Positions 19,027 through 27,557 of a stretch of DNA of 64,000 nt are shown here, piece by piece; position 1 is the first letter of the stretch, and every line of letters starts with the position of its first letter. A program made the translations under genes and the position numbers. The stretch is from Candidatus Propionivibrio aalborgensis. GTDB lineage: Bacteria > Pseudomonadota > Gammaproteobacteria > Burkholderiales > Rhodocyclaceae. The stretch spans positions 23,572 through 87,571 of the forward strand of contig NZ_FLQY01000246.1 in assembly GCF_900089945.1 (NCBI RefSeq), in the 5' to 3' direction. The notes beneath the pieces were generated by a model. It ran no database searches, was not told the DNA's origin, and saw only the letters and a program-made list of their open reading frames with translations.

Positions 19027-19716
19027 CTAAATGCGATCCCGGAGCCGACGCTCGGCCGCAGCGAGATCTGCCGGGGTATCGATGTCGATGGACGACTCTT
19101 CGTCCATCAAATAGGGGATGATTCGCCCGCCGTAGATGAACTCCGGCAATCGTCCCGTGCGAGTGATATAGATTGCCGCTCCGTTACGCGCATAGGCCGG
19201 CTCCTTGTCCTGCCGACGAGTTGGCTGTGATGCGTCGAGAAACGACTCGAGGTAACCTTCCGGGGTCTTGCGCATTACCGAGTAGGGATTGAATATGTGC
19301 GGCACCGGAATGCAGCTGACAAGGCTGTCTGCAGTCGCATCAGCTTCGAATAACGCTATTGCATCGTCAATGTGCGCAGCAGTGCGCAACGGAGACGTCG
19401 GCTGCAGGGTCATTACAGCGTCTGGGACGTAACTTGTCTTCGCCATTTCGCGGACTACATGAAGCAGCACTTCTCGAGTATCTGCCTGGTCATCGGCAAG
19501 AGCTGCGGGGCGCATCAGTACCTCCGCGCCCAGGGCACGACTCACCGCTAGAATTTCGTCGTCATCGCTTGACACGACAGTTCGGTCGAGACATTTTGCG
19601 GCATGTGCTGCCAGGATAGAGTAGGCGATCAACGGACGCCCGGCGAGCGGACAAATGTTTTTGCGAGGAATCCCCTTGGAACCACCACGCGCGGGAATCA
19701 CGGCCAATATACGCAT
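19027..19716 (-). CDS. neuA: CMP-nonulosonate cytidylyltransferase (NeuA/LegF/PseF type)
   Basis: 229 residues. The diagnostic CMP-sugar synthase motif ARGGSKGIPRKN is at 9-20, followed by LAGRPLIAYSI; TLQPTSPLR near 122 is the second conserved block. The enzyme activates a sialic, legionaminic or pseudaminic acid with CTP in the cytoplasm. The length fits the single-domain form without an esterase domain. It is the last gene of a neuB-neuC-neuA run in transcription order, 14 bases after neuC. Which nonulosonic acid is used cannot be read from sequence; the neighbouring pathway points to a legionaminic-type sugar (inference). Confidence 0.9.
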   Translation of the reverse strand: MRILAVIPARGGSKGIPRKNICPLAGRPLIAYSILAAHAAKCLDRTVVSSDDDEILAVSRALGAEVLMRPAALADDQADTREVLLHVVREMAKTSYVPDAVMTLQPTSPLRTAAHIDDAIALFEADATADSLVSCIPVPHIFNPYSVMRKTPEGYLESFLDASQPTRRQDKEPAYARNGAAIYITRTGRLPEFIYGGRIIPYLMDEESSIDIDTPADLAAAERRLRDRI

Positions 19717-19730
19717 CTCCGGTGGCTCTA

Positions 19731-20885
19731 CTAGTAGGTGATTTGCTTCTGGACGTTCACCGGCCCCAGAAACGCCAGCTTTTCAGCGATCCTCTCGCCG
19801 GCTTTGCCATCCCCGTAGATATCCTGCATGGAATAACACCCATGGGAAATCTGTGTCGCGAGGGCATCGGCGATATCGGCAGCACTCGAACCCACATCCA
19901 TGACATTGCTCCCGCGCTCTCTTGCCGTCTGGCGACTGCCGATGTTCACTACAGGCGTCCCGATGAATGCACCTTCACGAATGCCGCTCGACGAGTTTCC
20001 GACAAGACAAGCTGCCCGCTTCATCAGTTTGATATACGTCTCCGTCGGCAGATTCTTGAAAAAATGCATATTCTCGGCTTGGGTGTGTTCTCGCCATTTG
20101 CGCATGCCGCGTGCGATATCCTCGGAACCTGCATCGGCGTTCGGCCAAAGCACGATTGCCTGGATCCCGCGTTTACGCACCGCTTTCAGGGTCTCCGTGA
20201 TTTGCTGCTCACCTTCGCCATATTCGGTCGTAACGGAATGCTGGCTGACGATCACAAAGGGTGTCCTCAGGTCAATCCTGTCGCCAACGCCGAGGTCGAA
20301 TATATGGCTATCCAGATCATCGCCATCCTGTCGTAGGATTTCTGCCACCAGATCTATTCTCGGACAGCCGACGCGGAAAACCATCTCCGGCCGTTCGCCA
20401 AGCTTGATGATGCGCTCTGCCGCATCGCGGCTGGCGGGAAAGTGGATGTGGGCAAACTTGGTCACGGCGTGCCGGATGCTTTCGTCAATTGTTCCCGACA
20501 CCTCACCGCCCATGGTATGGGCAACCGGAATGTTCATATAGGCGGCGGCCAGAGTCGTTGCCATGGTCTCGAAGCGGTCGCCGACAGTAATCACAACATC
20601 CGGTTTTAGCCGCTCGAATACCGACGGCAATTCAATCAGGCCGATGCCGGTCGATTTGGCCATGGTTGCCGGGGTTTCGCCCTCGATCAGGATATGCAAT
20701 CGCTCATCGATCGCAAAGCCATCCCGCTCGATCAGGTTAACCACCTGGCCATAGCGATCAAGGACCGCCGAGGCCGTGGCGACGATCTGCAGTTCCAGAT
20801 CGGGGTGACCCTGTATTGCGCGCATTGCGGACTTGATCGAACTGTAGTTCGCTCGCGATCCGATCACGGTACATATTCTTTTCAT
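19731..20885 (-). CDS. neuC: Hydrolysing UDP-sugar 2-epimerase (NeuC/LegG type)
   Basis: 384 residues. It starts with the family strand and GSRANYSS loop (9-16), has VGDRFETMATTLAAAYMNIP near 95-115 with the catalytic-site Asp/Glu, HTMGGEVSGTIDESIRHAV with the conserved Glu and His, and SSSGIREGAFIGTPVVNIG near the C-terminus binding UDP. The reaction is UDP-GlcNAc (NeuC) or UDP-diacetylbacillosamine (LegG) to the free 2-epimer ManNAc-type sugar plus UDP. LegG is favoured by the aminotransferase, acetyltransferase and dehydratase genes elsewhere in the window, but this is inference. It lies 12 bases after the neuB-like gene. Confidence 0.9.
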   Translation of the reverse strand: MKRICTVIGSRANYSSIKSAMRAIQGHPDLELQIVATASAVLDRYGQVVNLIERDGFAIDERLHILIEGETPATMAKSTGIGLIELPSVFERLKPDVVITVGDRFETMATTLAAAYMNIPVAHTMGGEVSGTIDESIRHAVTKFAHIHFPASRDAAERIIKLGERPEMVFRVGCPRIDLVAEILRQDGDDLDSHIFDLGVGDRIDLRTPFVIVSQHSVTTEYGEGEQQITETLKAVRKRGIQAIVLWPNADAGSEDIARGMRKWREHTQAENMHFFKNLPTETYIKLMKRAACLVGNSSSGIREGAFIGTPVVNIGSRQTARERGSNVMDVGSSAADIADALATQISHGCYSMQDIYGDGKAGERIAEKLAFLGPVNVQKQITY

Positions 20886-20897
20886 CTTTGCCGGTCC

Positions 20898-21905
20898 CTA
20901 CTTCGATACGGATGCCAAGACACTGAAGTCGTCAGCACTGAACTTGTGGTCAGGGGGCAGATCCTTTGAGACAACACGACCGATGAGCTCGCGGTAATCG
21001 GCTGCAGAAATACCGTCGCCCGGCTTCTTGAAGCAAAGATCGGCCATGCATATGGTCTCACCCGCTTTCAGAGGCCGCGAGCTAACAATGCTTTTCTCGA
21101 AGATCTGCTTCATGTCGCGGAATGGCTCAATGTCGCCCTTGTCGATAGGCGAAGCCCACATCGCCCAGATTTCCCTCAGACCCGAGCAATAGGCTGTGAA
21201 ACCATCCGGCTCCATGGCGTTGGCCGCATCGCTGCCATACATCCGGCGCGAAAACGTCAGATGCTTTTCAATGACCGTCGCCCCCATGGCGGCAGCGGCA
21301 AAGGCGGCGGCACAGCTCTCAGTATGGTCCGAATATCCGACCGGTAGCCCGTAGCGGGCCTTCATCTCATCAATCACGTTCAAGCCGACTCTTTCCGGCG
21401 GGCACGGATAGGCTGAAGTGCATTGCAGCACGGTCACCGGCCCGCCCACTTTCAGCGCCGCGACGGCGCGATCAAGCTCATCCCAGTTACTCATACCTGA
21501 TGAAAGAAGAGCCGGCTTGCCCGTGGCCGCAATCTTCTCCAACAGCGGCAGATTGGTGACCTCACCGGAGGGTATCTTGTAGGCATCGACACCGACACGT
21601 TCCAGCAGGTCGACGGCCTCCAGTGAAAATGGTGAGGAGAGAAAGGTGACGCCCATGTCCGCGCAGACTGCTCTCAGCTCATTCCACTGCGCCTCGGTGA
21701 ATGCAATGCGGCGAAAATACTCCAGCCGCGGCTCACCTTGAAAGTACGGAGGTGTTGGAGCGTTGGCCAACGTTTCCGCTTCGGCGATGTGAGTTTGAAA
21801 CTTGACGACGTCTGCACCACAATCTGCGGCGAGCTCCACGAGCTTACGGGCATTCCCGAACGAGCCATCGTGGACCGAACCGATCTCAGCAATTATCTGA
21901 GGCAC
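20898..21905 (-). CDS. neuB: N-acetylneuraminate/legionaminate synthase (NeuB family), copy 1
   Basis: 335 residues: a TIM barrel starting PQIIAEIGSVHDG with KFQTHIAEAETL, STPFS-like FLSSPFSLEA, YKIPSGEVTNLPLL, STGMS-like LSSGMSNWDEL and GYSDHTESCAA, EKHLTFSRRMYGSD, then a C-terminal antifreeze-like SAF domain (SRPLKAGETI onward). It condenses an N-acetylmannosamine-type sugar with phosphoenolpyruvate. GTG at 21905 is used, with GGAG about 13 bases upstream. It leads the neuB-neuC-neuA set. A second NeuB lies at 44.8-45.8 kb. Confidence 0.92.
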   Translation of the reverse strand: MPQIIAEIGSVHDGSFGNARKLVELAADCGADVVKFQTHIAEAETLANAPTPPYFQGEPRLEYFRRIAFTEAQWNELRAVCADMGVTFLSSPFSLEAVDLLERVGVDAYKIPSGEVTNLPLLEKIAATGKPALLSSGMSNWDELDRAVAALKVGGPVTVLQCTSAYPCPPERVGLNVIDEMKARYGLPVGYSDHTESCAAAFAAAAMGATVIEKHLTFSRRMYGSDAANAMEPDGFTAYCSGLREIWAMWASPIDKGDIEPFRDMKQIFEKSIVSSRPLKAGETICMADLCFKKPGDGISAADYRELIGRVVSKDLPPDHKFSADDFSVLASVSK

Positions 21906-21911
21906 TCTAAC

Positions 21912-22799
21912 TCACTCCCTGGTTGCCAGCCGCTCGGCCGCTTCCGTACACGTTGCAAACGCAAATGCGGTCAGTTTCCCGCTGGGTTCAAAGACGCGGC
22001 CAGTATCAAGCACCACGAGCCCCGCCCGATCGAGCAAACGCACCAAGCCAGTGGGACTGTACAAATGGCAGTGCAACGCACCCAGGATATTGTCCGTCGG
22101 CGGCCGCCTACCGATTGTCATCACATCCGGAACCTCCACGTAGATGAGTCCCTGAGCGGGATCGATGGCAGCTGCGACTTGTTCAAGAAGCACCTTCGGA
22201 TCCTGAATGTGCTCCAGCACCTTGTTAAGAGTCAGCAGCTTGAAGCCGTGCAACTCCGGCTGACCAGTAAACAGTTCCTGCTTGACATCAAAAAGCTCCA
22301 GCGAGCGCAGATGGTCTGCCGCATGCGGGTCTGGTTCGAGAGCAACGCCAGTCCAATCGCCGGGAACCTGGCCAAGAAATCGTGAAAGGAAGACGCCCGT
22401 CCCCGCGCCGATGTCCAATACCGACAAGGCGCCTTTGGACGATCGCAGCGACTCCCACCGCGTCAAGGCCGCAATGATTCTGTCCACCCGCCCGGCGTTA
22501 TCCGACTTGTGCGGTGGCAGGCTCATCACCAACGAATACTTCGCCCCGATATCCGAACCCGAAAAGTCCACTTCGTAATACTGGGCAGCAATATTCCTCA
22601 GCTTGCGCAGATTCTCGGGTTTCTGCCGATTCGTTGCACTGCCGCAGGAGAGGCAACCGACCCACGCACGACGATATTTTTCTTCGGATACCCCTGCGGC
22701 ACGCTCGAAACGATCCGGCCGGTCGTGCGCCAAAACCGTGTCGCCAAGCTCCCCGCCGCAGATGGCGCAAGTATCGAGGTTATTGTTCAAGGCCATCAT
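21912..22799 (-). CDS. SAM methyltransferase with N-terminal cysteine module
   Basis: 295 residues. CAIC at 11-14 and CLSC at 49-52 form a likely zinc knuckle. The class I fold follows with VLDIGAGTGVFLSRFLG, LNKVLEHIQDPKVLLEQV and VEVPDVMTIG. The C-terminal HLYSPTGLVRLLDRAGL block is shared with several of the other methyltransferases in this window, in particular the copy at 40.6-41.4 kb, which also has the FNKVLEHVEDP motif. This suggests one subfamily spread across the locus. Start ATG at 22799 (a second ATG follows at 22796). It ends 6 bases before neuB. Confidence 0.85.
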   Translation of the reverse strand: MMALNNNLDTCAICGGELGDTVLAHDRPDRFERAAGVSEEKYRRAWVGCLSCGSATNRQKPENLRKLRNIAAQYYEVDFSGSDIGAKYSLVMSLPPHKSDNAGRVDRIIAALTRWESLRSSKGALSVLDIGAGTGVFLSRFLGQVPGDWTGVALEPDPHAADHLRSLELFDVKQELFTGQPELHGFKLLTLNKVLEHIQDPKVLLEQVAAAIDPAQGLIYVEVPDVMTIGRRPPTDNILGALHCHLYSPTGLVRLLDRAGLVVLDTGRVFEPSGKLTAFAFATCTEAAERLATRE

Positions 22800-22887
22800 T
22801 TGCCAACGCTTTCATCGCTTGGTCAGTCTTTCGAGCAATCCGGTTTGTACCCGCTGCAAGCTGCTTCCTTGGGTAAGAAAACCATAA

Positions 22888-24768
22888 TCAAGCGCTCTCG
22901 ACGCTCTTGGGGGTCGCATGCACACCATCCAGCCACAAACTTACGTTCAACACTTGCCACAGAAACATCATGTGGTTTTCCTGATTCGTCCCGCTTCCGA
23001 CAATGCGGACATGATCGTCGATCAAAGCCAGTACCCGGGCAGGATCAAACACGCCGTGATTCCTGAATCGCTGGGATGCAACCATGTCCCTCAACGCCGA
23101 CAGCACCGGTCCACCGAACCAACGATGTGCCGGCGCATTCCACCCGGTCTTCTTTATCCGTGCTCGAGTGGGCTCCGGCAATACGCCGCGCATCGCCGTG
23201 CGGAGGAGCTGTTTCGTAACGCCGTCTCGAATCTGCAGCGAGCCAGGCACCCTGAACATGAACTCCACCAGCTCATGATCGAGAAACGGGTCGAAGTGCT
23301 CAAGCCCCACTGCTGTGCATTGACGATCTTCGGCGCGCAGGCAGCAAGGCAGGGTCTCGCGCAGCATGTCCTGATAGGTTCGGTTCTTGAGGTAGCTGGA
23401 AAACGGAGTATCCATAACCGGAGCGAATTTGCCCAGGTCGAAATAGTCTTCTCGAACTGCATCGGCGTAGCGCAGCATACGTTCCAGGTTCGGCAGGCAC
23501 CGGCCAGGCTTCTGAAGATCGACCATGCCGGCCATCATTTGCTCGGCCACCTGGCGATTCTTGCGATGAATCGGGTGGTCGTGATGGCGCGCCCATGCAT
23601 CGACTTCCCGTGCCAGGAGTTCCTCCTGCCCGCGCACCCTGAGGTCCGCGAAATACATCGGAAAATATTCGTACTCGCCGGCATTGAGTTCATCGCCACC
23701 GAGCCCACCGAACAACGCCGTATACCCGCGTTCCGCAACGACCCTGCTCAGGAGATGGTGGGACAACCACGTCGCCGTTGCCACCGGTTCGTCATGCACC
23801 CTGACCATATCGGACACGATTGCAAAGATGTCTATTTCATCGTCGAGTTCGACAGGCACCCATTCGGACACCCGTTCGACTACCACATCCTTGATCTCTT
23901 CACGCTCATCGTAAGTAGGATCCACATACACACTGGAGAACGCCACCTGCCTTCGGTTCTGAACCACGCTGCTGCAGCACAGGACCGAGGAAGAATCCAG
24001 GCCGCCGGACAAAGTAAACGCCGGTCGCTCGACCGCATTCACTCGGCGGGAAACCGACTTCATGAGCAATTCCCGGTAGCGCTCGGCCAGGGATTCTTCG
24101 CCGTCAGTCCAGTCCGGCTGCGGTGTCAGCATCCAATATGGCCGGCACCGCCAAGCGCCTCCAGGCGCCAAGCGACCCCAATGCGCTGCAGGCAACTGCC
24201 GGATGTTTGCGTACGGAGACTCCTCCGGGGCATTGTCGAAGGTTCGATAGTGCAGGCCAACGAAACGGGCAGCGAAACCGCGGTTGATGTCAGTCCGAAG
24301 ACCGAGTGCCAATAGCGCGCGCGGCTGAGATGAGAATGCAAAACCACCGCCCGAAAGCTCTGAGTAATAGAGCGGTTTGACGCCGAAGCGGTCGCGTCCC
24401 AGCGACACGACACCATCGTTGGGCTCGTAAACGGCCACGGCGAAATCCCCGATGAGCCGCTCGAGCATCCCCTCGAATCCATGGCGACGGTAGAGCGCTG
24501 CGAGCAAGGCAAGATCGCCATCCGGCACGTCACCGATGTCCGTGCGGAGCTCGCGAGCATTCAGAATTCGTCCATCGATCGCAACTTGCAGGCCCTCGTG
24601 CGTTCCTGCCCCGCCCGTACCCGTCCGGTACCCCTTCCAGCCGAGCGCGCCCTTGCCGCCATTCGTGCAGCTGACCATGGATCCTGGAACAACCTCCAGC
24701 ATGGATTTGACCTTGGCCGGCACGGTGGCCACGTCAAAGGGAGAAACAAGACCTGATATTCGGGACAT
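22888..24768 (-). CDS. Asparagine-synthase-like protein lacking the glutaminase nucleophile
   Basis: 626 residues. The synthetase half is intact: PP-loop SGGLDSS at 254-260 and a GGLGGDELNAGEYEYF loop near 350, with LGRDRFGVKPLYYSE bridging the domains. The N-terminal domain is changed: the protein begins MSRISG, with serine where the catalytic Cys2 should be, and the NGEIYN motif is replaced by DGRILN (65-70). It therefore probably cannot use glutamine by the standard route. Known relatives that lost the nucleophile include beta-lactam and carbapenam synthetases, which make an intramolecular amide, so an adenylating amide-forming role on a sugar or amino acid is plausible. The start ATG at 24768 has no clear ribosome site. 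There is an 88-base gap to the next gene downstream. Confidence 0.85.
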   Translation of the reverse strand: MSRISGLVSPFDVATVPAKVKSMLEVVPGSMVSCTNGGKGALGWKGYRTGTGGAGTHEGLQVAIDGRILNARELRTDIGDVPDGDLALLAALYRRHGFEGMLERLIGDFAVAVYEPNDGVVSLGRDRFGVKPLYYSELSGGGFAFSSQPRALLALGLRTDINRGFAARFVGLHYRTFDNAPEESPYANIRQLPAAHWGRLAPGGAWRCRPYWMLTPQPDWTDGEESLAERYRELLMKSVSRRVNAVERPAFTLSGGLDSSSVLCCSSVVQNRRQVAFSSVYVDPTYDEREEIKDVVVERVSEWVPVELDDEIDIFAIVSDMVRVHDEPVATATWLSHHLLSRVVAERGYTALFGGLGGDELNAGEYEYFPMYFADLRVRGQEELLAREVDAWARHHDHPIHRKNRQVAEQMMAGMVDLQKPGRCLPNLERMLRYADAVREDYFDLGKFAPVMDTPFSSYLKNRTYQDMLRETLPCCLRAEDRQCTAVGLEHFDPFLDHELVEFMFRVPGSLQIRDGVTKQLLRTAMRGVLPEPTRARIKKTGWNAPAHRWFGGPVLSALRDMVASQRFRNHGVFDPARVLALIDDHVRIVGSGTNQENHMMFLWQVLNVSLWLDGVHATPKSVESA

Positions 24769-24779
24769 TTTGGCAATAT

Positions 24780-25478
24780 CTACAAAGAGGGTGCGGCGCG
24801 GACAGCCCGCAGAAAAGTCCAGGCATGAGGATAGCCGATCACCATCTCGGTCGTCCCCATCGCGCGACGGTCGACGACTTCCTCTACCTCGAAGCCATAG
24901 CTTTCTATGAAAGGCATGATCTCCCGTCGTGCATAGGTATTCACGTGAACCTTTAGCCGCACCCCGGGATCAAGGTATTCATCGACCACGTAGCGGCAAT
25001 TCCCAACATCGGCGATGGACTCGCGCAATATGAGGGTCTTGCGCGCCGCCAGCAGCAGGCGTTCCAGCGGTCGGTGGAAATTGTCGATATTCGACAAGAC
25101 ATTCATGCACAGAACATGGTCTGCTGCGCCCTGAAAGTCCTCGAGCCGGCAAACACGCAGCCGGTCGACTGGAAGACCGAAAGCCGGCAACTCGTTCTGC
25201 CCGACTTCGATCAATTCGGCTGTCGCGTCGAAACCGTGATATTCGGCGTCAAGACCCCTCGCCGCGAGTGAGTGAAAAAAATAGCCACTACCACATCCCG
25301 CATCGAGAACACTGTCGCCCGGACGGAAAAACGGCGTCAGAAGCTCGGCGGCTTGGGCGGCGCACGTCATCTCCTCGGCCTCGCATCTCGCGCGCTTCCG
25401 GTAAAGCTCGCGAACGATGACGCTGTGCCGCCAGATGTTGTGGCCTTCGAAACCGCGGTTGTTGAGCTCCGCCTTCAT
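24780..25478 (-). CDS. Class I SAM-dependent methyltransferase
   Basis: 232 residues. SAM motif I is LDAGCGSGYFFHSL at about 58-71; FDATAELIEVGQ and CMNVLSNIDNFHRPL follow. The C-terminal part (VDEYLDPGVRLKVHVNTYARREI) differs from the neighbouring methyltransferases and suggests an acceptor-specific cap. It sits between an asparagine-synthase-like gene (11 bases) and another methyltransferase (25 bases). Substrate unknown. ATG at 25478 follows a GGGGCGG stretch. Confidence 0.83.
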   Translation of the reverse strand: MKAELNNRGFEGHNIWRHSVIVRELYRKRARCEAEEMTCAAQAAELLTPFFRPGDSVLDAGCGSGYFFHSLAARGLDAEYHGFDATAELIEVGQNELPAFGLPVDRLRVCRLEDFQGAADHVLCMNVLSNIDNFHRPLERLLLAARKTLILRESIADVGNCRYVVDEYLDPGVRLKVHVNTYARREIMPFIESYGFEVEEVVDRRAMGTTEMVIGYPHAWTFLRAVRAAPSL

Positions 25479-25503
25479 GCGGCCGCCCCGACAAAACGAG
25501 TCA

Positions 25504-26454
25504 TCACTGTACCCGACCTACCAGGATGAAAGCCGATGCAAGGAAATGGCCGCGCCAGTCCTCGGGATCCTCCATGGCAATGCTGGCTCGGCGGAACAGC
25601 TTCGGAACCGCGCTTTCGAACATGGGCGGCAGGGCATGAAAATGATAGAACAGGACCCGGACATCGACCAGCCCCAGAGACTCGGCAAGTGCGCGCATCT
25701 CGAAGGGATTGTGGGTCCGCGACAGAACTTCGTCGTAGCCGGGTTCCTCGGCATAGCCTTTGCGTACCGGTGGCAGATCCATCCTGAATCGCTTGTCGAG
25801 ATCGTCAAGCGCCCGTTCGAGCGCGTCCCGCTCATCACCGGCAGCAGCAAGCAGTCCATCGGAATCGATCAGACGGTTCTTGAACAGGCCGCTGCTATAG
25901 CGATTGAGGGTAAACAGGGAGAACAGCTCGTTTCGTGCCTCGATCGCAACGAGCCCGCCGGGGCGCACGACAGTCATGAAGTTGCCGATAACCGTGGCAT
26001 CGCTGCCATCCCGCACATGGGGCAAGACGCCGAAGCAAATGCCGGCGTCGTAGTCCTTCTGCCCGTCAGGCGCGCCGAGAAAGGAGCTCCGTTCCAACAC
26101 ACTACCCGTCCAGATCCGATCCGAAGCAATGCCATGGACAGACAGAACCCGCCGCGCCTCGGTAATCATTTCGGGCGTGAGATCGAAACCGTAAAGATTC
26201 AGTCCGAGGTCGACCAGGTCACGCAGCATCGACGCCGGCCCGCATCCCGCATCGAGCAGGGTACGTGCGCCGGCGTTCTGCAGCAGTGTGCGCACGATAT
26301 CGGTGTGGACAGGCGGATAGGCCGCATCTGACTTGTAGTACTCGTCGTAGTAACGTTCGCCCCACGTCGAATAGCAGTTGCGCACGGCCTGCTCCACGCG
26401 CTCGCGATCAGACGATGTCGGTTTCACGTTCATGTCCGGAGTCGATCCTGTCAT
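25504..26454 (-). CDS. Class I SAM-dependent methyltransferase
   Basis: 316 residues. LLDAGCGPASMLRDL at about 67-80 binds SAM; YGFDLTPEMI is the acidic strand, and FGVLPHVRDGSD and VRPGGLVAIEARNELF follow. YDEVLSRTHNPFEM near the C-terminus is shared in character with the 37 kb methyltransferase ([12 protein letters not shown] region), so the two may be distant paralogs. ATG at 26454 lies 5 bases after the upstream stop; ATG at 26433 is an alternative with a slightly better fit to the domain start. Its substrate is unknown. Confidence 0.82.
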   Translation of the reverse strand: MTGSTPDMNVKPTSSDRERVEQAVRNCYSTWGERYYDEYYKSDAAYPPVHTDIVRTLLQNAGARTLLDAGCGPASMLRDLVDLGLNLYGFDLTPEMITEARRVLSVHGIASDRIWTGSVLERSSFLGAPDGQKDYDAGICFGVLPHVRDGSDATVIGNFMTVVRPGGLVAIEARNELFSLFTLNRYSSGLFKNRLIDSDGLLAAAGDERDALERALDDLDKRFRMDLPPVRKGYAEEPGYDEVLSRTHNPFEMRALAESLGLVDVRVLFYHFHALPPMFESAVPKLFRRASIAMEDPEDWRGHFLASAFILVGRVQ

Positions 26455-26459
26455 TGGCG

Positions 26460-27500
26460 TCAGGACGGCAACCTGGCCACCAGCCACATGTGTGAGGACA
26501 GTCCCTGTTGAGCAAGGAACTGCTGAAAAGGCCAGCCGTGCTCATCCCATTGGTCAACAAGCACACGGTGCAGGAACGGATCGAGATCGATCTTCCCCTG
26601 CAATGCCGCCTCGCGCACGAATTCCGCGTCCAACCGGCCCGGCGTCAGTACCTTGAGAACCTCGAAACCACTGTCGGTCAACAGGCGAGCAAGCGACCCG
26701 GGATTGAACAGATTGACGTGCTCTGCATCAACGGCCAAGGCGCCGGCTCCGAGCATGGCAATGTCAAAACCCTGGCCATTCGGACAGGACAATACCAGAA
26801 GTCCGCCGGGGGCCATTATCGGCTTGATGCCCTCCAGGAAACAACGCGGCTCGAACAGATGCTCGACCACCTCGAAGGCGACCACCACATCCGCATCCTT
26901 GCAATCACCCCCAAGATCCTCGATCCGTTTCTCGATTACCTCAACGCCACGATCCCGGCATGCCTGAACCAATTCGGGCGTGGGTTCGACGGCCACCACA
27001 CGGGCAAAGGCCCGTGATTCCGTGGCCACCGAGGCGAAAGTCCCAAAGCCGGGGCCCACCTCCAGGAGCATGCCGCGCGGAATATGGAATTCCTCGCAGT
27101 AGTCGAGCACTCTCTTGAGCCAGGGCTTGTGGATCTTCTCGCGCCGGCTCTGTTCGGACGCCGGAAAAATATGCTTTGCCCAATAGGCGTAATTCTCCGA
27201 ATTGGCATAGTAATCGCCCATGACCGCCTCAGACGGGCGTGGCGACATGTAGATCGTCCGGCAGGACTGGCAGAGGCAGAAGGTGAAGCCGTATTTCTCG
27301 AACGCCGGAGCGTACGTGGTCCCGCTACAGGCCGGACAGGGCACTGCCACGAACTCTACGGCACGCGCATGCATTCTGGCGATGTCCCGCTCGAATGCAG
27401 CCTCCTGCTCCTTCAGCAGATCATCCGGACAGAGCTCAGACTCACTCAGCGGCTGGCCGAGCGCAGCCTCGGACACGGTAACGGAAACTTGATCGGTCAT
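26460..27500 (-). CDS. SAM methyltransferase with N-terminal cysteine module
   Basis: 346 residues. CPAC at 55-58 and CLCQSC at 75-80 form a cysteine module, followed by YMSPRPSEAVMGDYYANSENY, which is common ahead of Methyltransf_23-type domains. MLLEVGPGFGTFASVA is the SAM loop (glycine-rich, with a glutamate variant of motif I), then AFEVVEHLFEPRCFLEGI and APGGLLVLSCPNGQGFDI. The enzyme likely methylates a glycan precursor. It is the upstream member of a run of three methyltransferase genes and starts 40 bases into the interval after the ABC exporter stop-proximal gap (57 bases between genes). Confidence 0.85.
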   Translation of the reverse strand: MTDQVSVTVSEAALGQPLSESELCPDDLLKEQEAAFERDIARMHARAVEFVAVPCPACSGTTYAPAFEKYGFTFCLCQSCRTIYMSPRPSEAVMGDYYANSENYAYWAKHIFPASEQSRREKIHKPWLKRVLDYCEEFHIPRGMLLEVGPGFGTFASVATESRAFARVVAVEPTPELVQACRDRGVEVIEKRIEDLGGDCKDADVVVAFEVVEHLFEPRCFLEGIKPIMAPGGLLVLSCPNGQGFDIAMLGAGALAVDAEHVNLFNPGSLARLLTDSGFEVLKVLTPGRLDAEFVREAALQGKIDLDPFLHRVLVDQWDEHGWPFQQFLAQQGLSSHMWLVARLPS

Positions 27501-27557
27501 TGTTCAAGGATAGTATTCAAAGATGGCAGAATAGCTGTGCCCTCGGGGAGTTGGATG

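Noticed and set aside
22918..24315. Plus-strand open frame of about 465 codons opposite the nucleophile-less asparagine-synthase-like gene
   Set aside because: Antisense shadow in GC-rich DNA; no recognised motif or start signal.
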